NCBI RefSeq assembly: GCF_013359865.1
Contig: NZ_JABMCE010000048.1
Span: 1-61,232 of the forward strand
DNA: 61,232 nucleotides
Direction: 5' to 3'
Source: Curtobacterium pusillum
GTDB taxonomy: Bacteria; Actinomycetota; Actinomycetes; Actinomycetales; Microbacteriaceae
Position 1 is the first letter of the stretch. Every line of letters begins with the position of its first letter. The notes beneath the pieces are model-generated. The model was not told where the DNA came from and did not search any database. It saw only the letters and a list, made by a program, of their open reading frames with translations. A program made the translations under genes and the position numbers. Shown here piece after piece: positions 1-8,977 of this stretch.

Positions 1-239
1 CTGGCGTGCAGACCCGAGGCGCGGGCGGCGTCCTCGCCCATCGCCCCGGCGACGGTGAGCAGCTCCGCGTCGGGGTGCGCGGCGGCGAGCGTTCGCAGGG
101 CGAGCGCGGCGCGTTCGCCGGCCCGGGCTCGCCCGCCACGCTGTCGGGCTCGCTGCTGCACGTCGGCGCCGTCGCTTCCCCCGAGGCCGGCGGGACCACC
201 GATGCCGGCGACGGGGTTCACGAGGACGCCGATCGTCAC
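1..239 (-). CDS. AcoX-like / ATP-NAD kinase family protein (partial)
   Basis: Only the N-terminal 79 or so residues are in the window; the gene runs off the left edge. Translation from a GTG gives a start reading TIGVLVNPVAGIGGPAGLGG followed by SDGA, the glycine-rich nucleotide-binding opening shared by the AcoX/ATP-NAD kinase-like family. The start overlaps the stop of the upstream P-protein subunit 2 gene by 4 bases (GTGA), so it is the third gene of the same operon and is probably translationally coupled. In this family the enzyme is thought to phosphorylate NAD or a related substrate; the true substrate is not known here. Family call is from the N-terminal motif only. Confidence 0.7.
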   Translation of the reverse strand, partial: MTIGVLVNPVAGIGGPAGLGGSDGADVQQRARQRGGRARAGERAALALRTLAAAHPDAELLTVAGAMGEDAARASGLHA

Positions 240-1840
240 GCGACGACCGCTTCCGACTCCGGCACCGTCGCGAGCTCGGCCACCGGGTACTTCCGACGGT
301 AGGCCCGCCAGGTCACCGCCCAGCGCTCCGGGTCGTCGAGGTCGTCATGGTGCGTGTGGTGCACCGTCTGGTTGTGGGGAGCGGAACGGACCACCTCCGG
401 CGTCTCACGGGCCTCCCGTGCGACCTCGGCGAGCACTGCCGCGTACTCGTCGAGTTCGGCCATCGAGTACGACTCGGTCGGCTCCAAGGTGAAGGGCTGC
501 GGCACGACGTACGGGTGGTGGCTCGTCCAGTAGTGCATCCCGAAGTCCGATGCGCGCACACCGATCTCCTCCGACGTGATGCCGGTGCCTTCGAACAGCT
601 CCTGCCACGAGTAGCGGACCTGTTCGATGCGGCGCCGGCCGGTCGCGTACGGAGCGCTGGCACCCGGGATGTCGAGGACCTTCCGCATCAGGTAGTTGTT
701 GTTGAGGACGGCGGTCTCCGCCACCGCACGGAGGCCCGGCGCCCCCAGCGCCCGGATCCACGCGTAGGTGCGCACGATGTTCGGCACGACGCCGAAGAAC
801 GGGGCCACCGAACCGATCGAGTGCGGGCGGTCCGCGTCGACGACGAAACGGCCGTCGACGCGCTCGACGATCGGTCCCGGGAGGAACGGTTCGAGCGCTT
901 CCGAGACCGCGTTCGCGCCGGAGCCGGGACCACCGCAGCCGTGGGGCGTGCCGAACGTCTTGTGCAGGTTGAAGTGGCAGACGTCGAAGCCCGCGTCCCG
1001 CGCCCGGGTGATGCCGAGGATGCCGTTGGCGTTCGCCTGGTCGTACGAGGCGAGTGCCCCGACGGAGTGTGCCAGCTCCACCCACTCGCGGATGCGGGGG
1101 TTGTAGATGCCCGTGTCCTCCGGGTTGGTCACCATGATGGCAGCCGTCCGCGGCGAGAGTGCCGCGCGGAGAGCCTCCAGATCGGGGTAGCCGTCCTCGT
1201 CGGGGTGGATGGTGATGACCTTGTACCCGGCGACCTTCGCCGCCGCTGCGTTGGACGGGTGCGAGAAGATCGTGGTGATCACCTCGTCGCGCTGCTCGTC
1301 ATCGCCCCGCGAGGCGTGGTACGCCCGGATCATCGAGATGTTCGCCCAGATTGCCTCGGAACCGCCGCCGGTCTGCAGTGACACCTGGTGCATGCCCGAG
1401 ATCTCGGCGAGCATGCGCTGCGTCCGCCAGATGATCTCGAGGACGCCCTGCGCGGTCGCGGGGTCCTGCAGGGGGTGCATGTCGACGAGGTCCGGGGTGC
1501 GGATCAGCGCTTCGTTCACCTTCGGCGCGTACTTCATCGTGCACGTCCCCTGGCCGACGTCGACGTTGAGGTCGGCGCCGAGGTTCTCCTGGCTGAGGCG
1601 GAGGAAGTGCTTCAGCACGCGCATCTGCCCGACCTCGGGCAGGTCCGGGGCCGCCCGGCGGCGCAGGTCCGACGGCAGGAGGTCGACGGACTCCCCGACG
1701 AGGTCGCGGACGCCGGGCTCCGTCCGGGACGGCTGCACCCCGCGCTCCCCCGGGGCGTGCAGCTCGAAGACGATCGGCTCGTCCCAGCGGGCCTGATGGA
1801 ACCGTCGGACAGCGGGCTTCGGTGCGATCGGGAGGCTCAT
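236..1840 (-). CDS. gcvPB: Glycine dehydrogenase (decarboxylating) subunit 2
   Basis: 534 residues. PLP-dependent P-protein subunit of the two-subunit glycine decarboxylase. The PLP-lysine motif NLHKTFGTPHGCGGPGSG lies near residue 290 and a QTGGGSEA glycine-rich stretch precedes it. The protein is slightly longer than usual for GcvPB because of an N-terminal extension. ATG start; it overlaps the stop of subunit 1 by 4 bases (ATGA), so the two subunits are co-translated. No gcvT, gcvH or lpd is present nearby, and an AcoX-like kinase follows, so this copy may serve a specialised amine decarboxylation rather than the general glycine cleavage system. Function by family is firm; the specialised role is inference. 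Confidence 0.9.
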   Translation of the reverse strand: MSLPIAPKPAVRRFHQARWDEPIVFELHAPGERGVQPSRTEPGVRDLVGESVDLLPSDLRRRAAPDLPEVGQMRVLKHFLRLSQENLGADLNVDVGQGTCTMKYAPKVNEALIRTPDLVDMHPLQDPATAQGVLEIIWRTQRMLAEISGMHQVSLQTGGGSEAIWANISMIRAYHASRGDDEQRDEVITTIFSHPSNAAAAKVAGYKVITIHPDEDGYPDLEALRAALSPRTAAIMVTNPEDTGIYNPRIREWVELAHSVGALASYDQANANGILGITRARDAGFDVCHFNLHKTFGTPHGCGGPGSGANAVSEALEPFLPGPIVERVDGRFVVDADRPHSIGSVAPFFGVVPNIVRTYAWIRALGAPGLRAVAETAVLNNNYLMRKVLDIPGASAPYATGRRRIEQVRYSWQELFEGTGITSEEIGVRASDFGMHYWTSHHPYVVPQPFTLEPTESYSMAELDEYAAVLAEVAREARETPEVVRSAPHNQTVHHTHHDDLDDPERWAVTWRAYRRKYPVAELATVPESEAVVA

Positions 1841-3213
1841 GCCTTCACTCCTTCCAGGACCTCGGCGAGCGCCGCGGCGAAGTCATCGATGTCGGTCTGC
1901 GTGTTCTGCTCGGTGACGCACACCAGCAGCCGGTCGGCGTCCAGCGTGAGACCGGGCTCGTACCCGCGAGTGCGGAGCTCGCGCACGAGCGTGGCGGCCG
2001 GAACACCGGTTCCGCTCACGTCGAGCACGAACTCGCGGAAGTGCGAGGCGTCATCGGTCGCCGTCACGCCGGGGAGCGCCGTCAGCACGGACCGGGCGTA
2101 GGCGGTGCGCGACAGGATGGTGTCGCCGATCTCCTCCATGCCGCGCGGGCCCATCAGCGCGAGGTAGACGCCCGCGGCGATGCCCCACAGCGCGGCCGCC
2201 GTCCCGACCCATTCCTTGCCCTCTTCCCGGAGCGCGAACGACGTGCGCTCGTACGCGACGTCACCGAATCCGTACTCGCCCGGGACGTCGGTGGACTCCA
2301 GGCCGAAGAGCCGGGAGGGCATCTCCATGACGAACCGGGGATCGTCCCGTACCCCGATGAAGCCCGCGTGCGCCCCGCCGAACCAGGGGTGCAGCCCGAG
2401 CGACTGGATGTCGCCGTGCACGATGTCGGCGCCGAGGTCGGCGGGCGGCGTGACTGCACCGAGGCTGAGTGGCTCGGTGCCGACCACGAGCAGCGCGTCG
2501 ACGCGGTGGGCGATCTCGGACAACCCCCGGAGAGCGGGCTCGAGCGCACCGTGGTGGCTGGGGGTCTCGACCCACACCGCGGCGGTGTGCTCGTCGACGA
2601 GTGATCCGATCGTGGCGACGTCGGCGATGCCGCCGACCGACGGCACGATGACGACGTCGGCGTACGGACGAACGTAGTCCCGGACCTTGCTGAGTCGGTC
2701 GGGGTGGACGTCGCTGACGACGAGGATGCGCCGGCGCCCCGTGATGCGCGTGGCCATGGCGAGGGCGGTCGCCGCTGCCTGGTACCCGTCGTAGGTCGGG
2801 ACGTTCACGACGTCGAGGTCCAGGAGCGCGCCCATCAGGGACTGGTACTCGAAGAGCGCCTGGAACCGGCCGTGGTCCTCGTACGGCTCGCCGGCGTAGG
2901 CGGTGAGGAACTCGCTGCGGTTGATGACCTCGTCGACGATCGCGGGGACGGCGTGGTTGTAGGTGCCCGCCCCGAGGAACAGCTTCCCGGGCTCCACCGC
3001 ACGGTTCCGCCGGAGGAGCCCGGTGACGTGTCGGGCGAGGTCCTGTTCCGCCACGAGGGGCGCCGGCAGGTCGAGTTCACGGTGCAGACGGAGATCGTCG
3101 GGCACGTCGGCGTAGAACTCGTCGACCGTCGCCGCCCCCACCGCCTCCAGCATCGCCTGACGGGCGGCGGGAGCGGTGTTCGGGATGTACGGATGGATGA
3201 AGGGCTCGGTCAC
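1837..3213 (-). CDS. gcvPA: Glycine dehydrogenase (decarboxylating) subunit 1
   Basis: 458 residues, the usual GcvPA length. The motif LFLGAGTYNHAVPA and the following SEFLTAYAGEPYEDHGR are typical of the N-terminal half of P-protein. It forms the alpha2beta2 decarboxylase with the downstream GcvPB. GTG start with an AGAGG ribosome-binding site. First gene of an operon running left; transcription begins in the 121-bp gap to the divergent GntR gene, which holds a palindromic operator. One small deviation: after LTAY the sequence reads AGEPYEDHG where canonical GcvPA has a TPYQPE-like stretch, which could alter substrate preference. Confidence 0.9.
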   Translation of the reverse strand: MTEPFIHPYIPNTAPAARQAMLEAVGAATVDEFYADVPDDLRLHRELDLPAPLVAEQDLARHVTGLLRRNRAVEPGKLFLGAGTYNHAVPAIVDEVINRSEFLTAYAGEPYEDHGRFQALFEYQSLMGALLDLDVVNVPTYDGYQAAATALAMATRITGRRRILVVSDVHPDRLSKVRDYVRPYADVVIVPSVGGIADVATIGSLVDEHTAAVWVETPSHHGALEPALRGLSEIAHRVDALLVVGTEPLSLGAVTPPADLGADIVHGDIQSLGLHPWFGGAHAGFIGVRDDPRFVMEMPSRLFGLESTDVPGEYGFGDVAYERTSFALREEGKEWVGTAAALWGIAAGVYLALMGPRGMEEIGDTILSRTAYARSVLTALPGVTATDDASHFREFVLDVSGTGVPAATLVRELRTRGYEPGLTLDADRLLVCVTEQNTQTDIDDFAAALAEVLEGVKA

Positions 3214-3248
3214 GGTTGCCTCTCAGTGAACGACGTTGTTCGACGATG

Positions 3249-3265
3249 TGTATTCAGTATACAGT
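3249..3265. promoter_or_regulatory. Candidate GntR operator, copy 1
   Basis: TGTATTCAGTATACAGT, containing the perfect inverted repeat TGTAT-N5-ATACA. It lies between the divergent gcvPA and GntR genes, 36 bp from the gcvPA start. A 16/17 identical copy is found at 8978-8994 before the solute-binding protein gene, so the neighbouring GntR regulator probably controls both operons and itself. Seen in sequence; the regulator assignment is inference from position. Confidence 0.75.
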
Positions 3266-3334
3266 GAGCGTATCGAGCGAGCGCAACCGGGGTCAAGCCC
3301 TAGGCTGACGCTGCTGAGAATCGGAGAGGATCTC

Positions 3335-3994
3335 ATGGCCATCGAGCGAAAGAACCTGCGATCACAGGTGCGGGAAGAACTGCTCACCCGCATGCGCTCC
3401 GGCGTCGTGCGCCCAGGTGAGAGCATCAACGAGGTACAGCTCGCCGCTGAGCTGGGCGTCAGCCGCACACCCCTTCGGGAGGCGCTGATCGCGTTGGAGA
3501 GCGAGGGCCAGATCGACAGCGAGAACGGCAAGGGCTTCCGCTTCGTCCCCTTGAGCGCCCGCGAGTTCGAGGAGCTCGCCCCGATCATCGTCGCTCTCGA
3601 GAGCCTCGCTCTCGAGTTGACTCCGATCGACCGACTCCGAGAGATCGGCGCCGAGCTCGCGGACATGGCGGCGGGCTTCTCCGCCGACGTCGCCGAGCAC
3701 GCCGTCGTGAACACCAAGGACGACGAATGGCACCATGCGATGCTGCGGGCGTGCCCGAACGAACGACTGCTCGAGCAGATCGAGTCCGTACGCGCCGCGA
3801 TCCACCGGTACGAGTCCCTGCTCGTCCCGAACGAGGCGCTGGTGCAGCGCTCGGCCGAAGAGCACACGGCGATCGCCCGGTGCCTCGTCGGCGGCGACGT
3901 CACGGCGGCGAAGGCTGCGCTGGCCGCGAACTGGACGAACGGTACCCGACGGCTCCTCTCCGAAGCCGGGATCAGCTGGGAACGGCTCTCGTGA
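3335..3994 (+). CDS. GntR-family (FadR/FCD-type) transcriptional regulator
   Basis: 219 residues. N-terminal winged helix with the signature ELGVSRTPLREALIALESEG at about residues 40-60, followed by an all-helical FCD-type ligand domain with Asp/His candidates (ending HHAMLRACPNERL and EHTAIARCL). The ATG at 3335 is chosen because GGAGAGGA precedes it at good spacing; the open frame extends upstream without a plausible start. Transcribed divergently from gcvPA across the TGTAT-N5-ATACA operator. Likely a repressor that responds to a metabolite of the coupled ABC importer/decarboxylase pathway (inference). Confidence 0.9.
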   Translation: MAIERKNLRSQVREELLTRMRSGVVRPGESINEVQLAAELGVSRTPLREALIALESEGQIDSENGKGFRFVPLSAREFEELAPIIVALESLALELTPIDRLREIGAELADMAAGFSADVAEHAVVNTKDDEWHHAMLRACPNERLLEQIESVRAAIHRYESLLVPNEALVQRSAEEHTAIARCLVGGDVTAAKAALAANWTNGTRRLLSEAGISWERLS

Positions 3995-3998
3995 CGAT

Positions 3999-4016
3999 GC
4001 CGGTCACGTGACCGGC
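3999..4016. terminator. Palindromic terminator-like hairpin between convergent genes
   Basis: GCCGGTCACGTGACCGGC is a perfect 18-base palindrome lying 5 bp after the GntR stop and 23 bp from the stop of the convergent glycosidase gene. Its position suits a bidirectional terminator; it has no T-tract on either side. Confidence 0.5.
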
Positions 4017-4038
4017 TGACTGCTGCCCGCATGCCGGC

Positions 4039-5799
4039 CTACCGTGAGGAGCCGACCGCGAGGTCGATGTACAGGGCTGCGGACCACGCGAACGCCGTCG
4101 TCGCCCTCGACGCCTTCAGGCCCGTCAGCGGGTTGAAGTACTCGTGCGGACCCCCCGCGTGCTGCACCAGCCGCAGCGTCCGTTCGGCGAGTTCTCGGGC
4201 CTCCGCAGGGTGCCCGGACGCGCGGAGCCCCTCGACGAGGAGCGCATTGACGTTGATCCACACGGGGCCGCGCCACATCCGCTCGCTCGAGTACGCCGCC
4301 GCGTTCCGCGCGACCGTCGGCACCGGCCACGGAGTCGCGAAACGCTCCGGGTCCGAGAGCGCGAGGAGGATCGCCTGCACCCGCGCCGCGGGGAGTCGCC
4401 CGGTCAGCAGGGGAAGCAGGCTGACGGCCGTCTCCGCGGGGATCGGCACACCGGCGCCGCGCGACTGGTAGTACCCGCCCTCCTCGTTCCACATGGTCTC
4501 GAGGAGCGTCATCGTCCGATCCGCGCGGAGGGAGTACCTGGTCGCACTCGCGGAGTCGCCGAGGGCGCGCGCGCGGGCGGCCAGCAGGTCGTCCTGGACG
4601 ACGAGGTACGCGGCCAGGTCCGGCGAGCTCACCGGCAGGGCCGCATCGAACACCGGACTGTCGTCGAGGCCGGACGAGTACGGATGCCCGTACTCGGGCA
4701 TCCCGTCATCGTCCAGGTCGGAGCACCGGAACCACCATTCCTGACTCCGCGCGACCGTCCCCCACGCCGAATCGAACCAGGCGGGGTCATCGACCAGACC
4801 CTCCAGACGGGTCAGGGCCCAGGCGGACAGCGGTGGCTTCGTCAGCGGGATCGCCGCGTCCGGATCGGCGATGGCGGAGCCGGCGCGCCTGAGGTTCTCG
4901 CGGTCCTGCGGCGGTAGGTCCTCACTGCTCGCGAGCACACCCTCCTCGTGCACGACGTCAGGGAGCTGCCCCTCCGGGGTCGGGTACGCGAACGCGATGT
5001 CGAGCTGCTCCCGTGCGAGCTCGGGAGCGCCATGACGGAGACCGGCGGCGATGAAGTAGGCGTCCCACTGCCAGAGTCCGACGTACCCGATCTTCGACGG
5101 CACGACGGCTCGAACACCTCGGCCGCGGAGACGGATGGTGTTCGCCCCGAGCACCCACCAGCAGAACGCCGTCATGTCCGCCAGGTCCTCACGCACCCGC
5201 GGGATCCGAGCGAACCACTCCCGCCACGACCGGGTCGTCGAGTCCAGGGCGGCGGCATGGGACGTCGGCACTCCGTCGTCGGTGCCGATCCGGATGGACC
5301 CGCCTGCGGAGAACCCGACACGGACGACGTCGGAGGATCCGGTGGCGTCCCGGGTCACCCGGACCCCGTGCGCGGCCGACGTGTGCCAGCGAGCTGTCTC
5401 CGCAGACGGCAGGCCGATCCGCCATCGTCCCGCATCCGGCGCGCCACCATCGGACGCGGGGATCTCGAACTCGATCTCCCATGCCCCATCGGCCCCGATG
5501 CTGATCGCGTCCGGCCCGTCGAAGGTCAGCGACACCCCGGTGGCGCCGAAAGCGATCCGCTCGGGGCGCACGCTCGAGACCGCGGCAGGACGACCGTCGG
5601 CGCCGAAGACACGGAATCGTTCGACGACACCACACTCCGACAGCGGCCTCTCGTACTCGGCCGACCTGACGGTGAGCGCCTCGCCGGCACGAAGGACCAG
5701 GAGCCGAGATCCCGGCAGCGTGAACGGTGCCGTCACGAGGTCGAGGTACGGCTCGACTCGCGCTGCGACCGCATCGACCGCTGCGCTCGGGCCGGTCAA
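4039..5799 (-). CDS. (alpha/alpha)6-barrel glycoside hydrolase, GH63/MGH1-like
   Basis: About 586 residues. The C-terminal half carries hallmarks of the trehalase/GH63/mannosylglycerate-hydrolase-like fold: GLWQWDAYFIAAGLRHGAPE at mid-protein, EMWRGPVWINVNALL near the C-terminus, and PHEYFNPLTG at the end. The N-terminal third looks like a beta-sandwich. The start is taken as TTG at 5799, overlapping the permease stop (TTGA); no ATG or GTG lies near it in frame. It is the last gene of the ABC importer operon, has no signal peptide, and therefore should hydrolyse an imported glycoside in the cytoplasm. Exact substrate unknown; glucosyl- or mannosyl-conjugates are typical of relatives. Confidence 0.8.
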   Translation of the reverse strand: MTGPSAAVDAVAARVEPYLDLVTAPFTLPGSRLLVLRAGEALTVRSAEYERPLSECGVVERFRVFGADGRPAAVSSVRPERIAFGATGVSLTFDGPDAISIGADGAWEIEFEIPASDGGAPDAGRWRIGLPSAETARWHTSAAHGVRVTRDATGSSDVVRVGFSAGGSIRIGTDDGVPTSHAAALDSTTRSWREWFARIPRVREDLADMTAFCWWVLGANTIRLRGRGVRAVVPSKIGYVGLWQWDAYFIAAGLRHGAPELAREQLDIAFAYPTPEGQLPDVVHEEGVLASSEDLPPQDRENLRRAGSAIADPDAAIPLTKPPLSAWALTRLEGLVDDPAWFDSAWGTVARSQEWWFRCSDLDDDGMPEYGHPYSSGLDDSPVFDAALPVSSPDLAAYLVVQDDLLAARARALGDSASATRYSLRADRTMTLLETMWNEEGGYYQSRGAGVPIPAETAVSLLPLLTGRLPAARVQAILLALSDPERFATPWPVPTVARNAAAYSSERMWRGPVWINVNALLVEGLRASGHPAEARELAERTLRLVQHAGGPHEYFNPLTGLKASRATTAFAWSAALYIDLAVGSSR

Positions 5800-6671
5800 C
5801 GGCCACCGAGCCCGGACGCCGCCATGCTCCCGATGATCTTGCGCTGTCCGATGATGAACGCGACGAGCATGGGGATGGTCGCGACAGCCGAGGCCGCCAT
5901 GATCAACCCGTAGTTCACCGATCCGAACTGCCCACGGAAGCTCTGCAGCAGGAGCGGGACGGTGAACTTGCCCTCGGAGTTGAGGATCACGAGCGGGAGC
6001 AGGAAGTTGTTCCACGTGCTGAGCGCGACGATGATCGCCAACGCGCCGAGCCCCGGTCGGAGGTTGGGCAGGATGATGCTCCAGAAGATGCGCCACCGGC
6101 CGGCGCCGTCCACCAACGCGGCCTCTTCGAGTTCGCGCGGCAGCGAGAGCACGAACTGCCGCATCAGGAAGACGGCGAAGGGGTTGGCCAACGCCGCCGG
6201 CACGATCAGCGCGAGGTGCGAGTCCACCCAACCGAGCTTCGCCATGAGGAAGTAGAAGGGGATGAGCGTGACCTGCATCGGGATCATCTGCGTCGCCAGG
6301 AACAGGACGAACAGCGGGCGGGAACCGCGGAACGGTATACGGGCGAACGCGTACCCGGCCATCGCCGCCGTGACCAGGGTTCCGACGACGACCAGGATCG
6401 CGATGTAGATGGTGTTCCAGTAGGCGATGCCGAACGGCACGTCGTTCCACGCGTCGACGTAGTTCTGCAACGTGAACGGGTGCGGCCAGACGCTCAGGGG
6501 ATCGTGCAACAACTGCGGAAGCGACTTGAACGAGGTGATGAGCATCCACAGGAACGGGAAGACCATCACCAGGCCGCCGGCGAGGAGCACGATGTGGAGG
6601 ACCCCGGCACGGGCCCTCGAGCCGATCCGGCTGTGCGCCGGCGCGGACACGTTCCGGACAGTGGTCGTCAT
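5796..6671 (-). CDS. Carbohydrate ABC transporter permease (MalG-type)
   Basis: 291 residues with six predicted membrane helices, beginning with a VLHIVLLAGGLVMVFPFLWM helix. The EAA loop (about residues 195-215) reads EEAALVDGAGRWRIFWSIIL, matching the MalG/CUT1 consensus EAAxxDGA. The ATG start overlaps the stop of the partner permease by 4 bases (ATGA). Works with the other permease, the lipoprotein at 7644-8942 and an ATPase that is not encoded here; CUT1 systems often share one MsmK-like ATPase encoded elsewhere. Confidence 0.9.
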   Translation of the reverse strand: MTTTVRNVSAPAHSRIGSRARAGVLHIVLLAGGLVMVFPFLWMLITSFKSLPQLLHDPLSVWPHPFTLQNYVDAWNDVPFGIAYWNTIYIAILVVVGTLVTAAMAGYAFARIPFRGSRPLFVLFLATQMIPMQVTLIPFYFLMAKLGWVDSHLALIVPAALANPFAVFLMRQFVLSLPRELEEAALVDGAGRWRIFWSIILPNLRPGLGALAIIVALSTWNNFLLPLVILNSEGKFTVPLLLQSFRGQFGSVNYGLIMAASAVATIPMLVAFIIGQRKIIGSMAASGLGGR

Positions 6672-7633
6672 GCTGCATCGTCCTCGTAGTGCACGAACCG
6701 CTTCTGCGCGGTGAACTGGATGCCGGTGATCACCAGGGTGATCACGAGCAGGATGATCGACGCCGCGCTCGCCGGGCCGAACTGGAACTTCCCGAAGCCG
6801 AGGTCGTAGATGTGGTAGACGATCGTTCGTGTCGCGTTGTCGGGGCCCGCGTTCGCGGTGAGGATGAACACGGTGTCGAACGTCTGCAGCGAGCTGATGA
6901 ACGCGATGACGGTCGAGAAGAAGACGATCGGCGACAGGAGCGGCAGCCGCACCCGGAAGAACAGTGCGAACGCTCCCGCGCCGTCGAGGCGGGCCGCCTC
7001 GATCACCGTCGGCGAGATGTTCTGCAAGCCCGCCAGGAAGATGATCACGTTCAGCCCGACGGACGACCAGATGGTCACGATGCAGACGGCGATCAGTGCG
7101 AGGTGCGGATCCTGCAGCCAGTCCGGCGGCGGCACCCGGAAGACCGTCGAGATCAGTCCGCTGAGCACTCCGTCCTTCCGGAACAGCTGCTGCCAGATCA
7201 TGGCGACCGCGACCGACGAGGTCACCACAGGGGCGAAGAACAGGACGAGGTAGAGGGTCCGGGTGCGCAAGCGTTCCAACGCCACGGCGAGGACCACGGC
7301 CAGTCCGAGGCCGATCGGAACGGTGATCACCGAGATCAGCAGCGTGTTCACGATGGACCGTCCGAACAGCGGGTCGGACAGCTCCGCGCGGAAGTTGTCC
7401 AGACCGACCCAGCTCGGAGCGGTCAGGCCGTCCCACTGGGCGAACGCGAGGACGATGCTGGCGACGAACGGCAGCACGACGAAGAGCGCCATCCCGACCA
7501 GTTGCGGTCCGACGAAGACGTATCCCCAGCGGCGGTCTCGGCGCCGCCAGCCCGCCTCGGGTCGCGGCGCTTCGACCGTCGGAGGGGCTGGCCGTACCTG
7601 AGCCGTGGCCGTGGCGTCGTTGATGGCAGTCAC
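6668..7633 (-). CDS. Carbohydrate ABC transporter permease (MalF-type)
   Basis: 321 residues. A charged cytoplasmic N-terminus is followed by a WGYVFVGPQLVGMALFVVLP helix and five more membrane segments. EAA loop: IEAARLDGAGAFALFFRVRL. Typical UgpA/MalF-like CUT1 permease. Middle gene of the operon, 10 bp after the solute-binding protein and overlapping the second permease by 4 bp. Confidence 0.9.
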   Translation of the reverse strand: MTAINDATATAQVRPAPPTVEAPRPEAGWRRRDRRWGYVFVGPQLVGMALFVVLPFVASIVLAFAQWDGLTAPSWVGLDNFRAELSDPLFGRSIVNTLLISVITVPIGLGLAVVLAVALERLRTRTLYLVLFFAPVVTSSVAVAMIWQQLFRKDGVLSGLISTVFRVPPPDWLQDPHLALIAVCIVTIWSSVGLNVIIFLAGLQNISPTVIEAARLDGAGAFALFFRVRLPLLSPIVFFSTVIAFISSLQTFDTVFILTANAGPDNATRTIVYHIYDLGFGKFQFGPASAASIILLVITLVITGIQFTAQKRFVHYEDDAA

Positions 7634-7643
7634 CGTCGTCGCC

Positions 7644-8942
7644 TCACTTGCCGGTCTTCTTCTTGGCGATCAACTGGGCGATGTCGTCCAGGGTGCGCTT
7701 CGTGGTCGCCTTGCCCTGGTACAGCGCGAGCATCTTGTCGCTGATGTCGCTCGAGAGACCCGGGACCGACGCTTCGGCCGCGTAGTCCTCGAAGCCGATG
7801 TCGCGCATGTCGATCAGCGTCTGCGCGTGCGCCGGGTAGCCGTCGAGCACGACCGAGTCGGCGCCCTTGATGGACGGGACGGCGTTGCCTCCGCTCTTCA
7901 GCCGGTCCTGCTGCCCTGCCTTGGAGAGGTACGACGTGAAGAACTCGAACGCTGCGTCCTTGTTCTTGGTCTTCGCGTTGATCGCGAGGTAGCTGGCCGC
8001 GACCCCGGTGGGCGCCGCTTTGCCGGTCGGGGTCGGCCAGGGCGCGACGTCGTAGTCCTGAGGATCTCCGGCGGCCTTGACCGTCCCGATCGTGTACCGC
8101 CCCTGCACGAAGAAGCCGGCCTTGTGGGAGACGAAGATGCTGTCCGCGCCAGCGCCTTCGGGCAGGGTGTCCGCGACGACGAAGGTCTTGTCCTGGAAGT
8201 TCTGCGCAAGGGTGTCGACGGCGTCGATGCTCGTTCGGTCGGTATTCGCCACGAACTTGCCGGACTTCGTGAAGGCCTTCCCGCCCTGCGATGAGATCCA
8301 GCTGTAGTGCGTCGACCAGTAGTTCCAGAACATGGTTCCGGTGAGTCCCGCGTCGTGCAGCTTCTTGTTCATCTCCAGGAAGGTCTTCGTCGTCCACTTC
8401 CCCTCGGCCGCGAGGGTTGCCGGGTCCTCCGTGATGCCGGCCTGCTTCAACGCGACCTTGTCGTACCAGAACGCGTCGGGATTCGAGTCGTTGGGAGCCG
8501 CGTAGATCTTTCCGCCGCTCTTCGCTGCGCCGTAGAGCCCTTCCGCGAAGTCGCTCGGCTTCGTCTTGCTGTCCTTCGACTCCATCAGCTCGGTCAGCGG
8601 CATGAGCGCGTTCGAGTTGACGAACTGACCGATCTTGTCGTCCCCGATGTAGAAGAGGTCCGGAGCCGTGCCGGAGGCGAGTTCCGCGAGGAGCTTCGTG
8701 TGGTAGTCGCCGTAGTCGGCCACCGGCTGCAGGACGACCTTGATGTCGGGGTGCTCCGTCATGAACTTCTTGTCGAAGGCCTTGAAGCTGGTGAGTTCTT
8801 GAGGCGTGCCCCAAGTCGACCAGACGATGGTCTTCGTCGCGGAACCGGAGCTCGATCCCGAGCAGGCGGACATTCCGAGGGCGAGTGCGGCGGTGACGGC
8901 GACTGCCAGCACCTTCTTCAACTTCGAGTCGACGCGGGACAT
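7644..8942 (-). CDS. ABC transporter sugar-binding lipoprotein
   Basis: 432 residues. A lysine-rich N-region and hydrophobic stretch end in the lipobox LGMSAC, so the mature protein should be anchored to the membrane by Cys. The following TIVWSTWGTPQE and SGTAPDLFYIGDD motifs are typical of CUT1 extracellular binding proteins. ATG start with AGAGGAA ribosome-binding site. First gene of the importer-glycosidase operon; the operator at 8978-8994 lies 36 bp upstream and matches the one before gcvPA at the same distance. Confidence 0.92.
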   Translation of the reverse strand: MSRVDSKLKKVLAVAVTAALALGMSACSGSSSGSATKTIVWSTWGTPQELTSFKAFDKKFMTEHPDIKVVLQPVADYGDYHTKLLAELASGTAPDLFYIGDDKIGQFVNSNALMPLTELMESKDSKTKPSDFAEGLYGAAKSGGKIYAAPNDSNPDAFWYDKVALKQAGITEDPATLAAEGKWTTKTFLEMNKKLHDAGLTGTMFWNYWSTHYSWISSQGGKAFTKSGKFVANTDRTSIDAVDTLAQNFQDKTFVVADTLPEGAGADSIFVSHKAGFFVQGRYTIGTVKAAGDPQDYDVAPWPTPTGKAAPTGVAASYLAINAKTKNKDAAFEFFTSYLSKAGQQDRLKSGGNAVPSIKGADSVVLDGYPAHAQTLIDMRDIGFEDYAAEASVPGLSSDISDKMLALYQGKATTKRTLDDIAQLIAKKKTGK

Positions 8943-8977
8943 CTGTTCCTCTTCTCGTTCCTCAACTCTGAGGGGGG

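Noticed and set aside
3995..4032. A possible 269-codon minus-strand gene covering the GntR gene (3223-4032).
   Set aside because: It is antisense to a clear GntR regulator and has Ser/Arg-rich sequence with no motif.
5800..6678. The open frame of the glycosidase continues far upstream, giving an apparent 879-residue protein.
   Set aside because: The upstream part lies out of frame over the MalG-type permease and encodes only Arg/Pro/His-rich sequence; the real permease with the EAA motif occupies that DNA.
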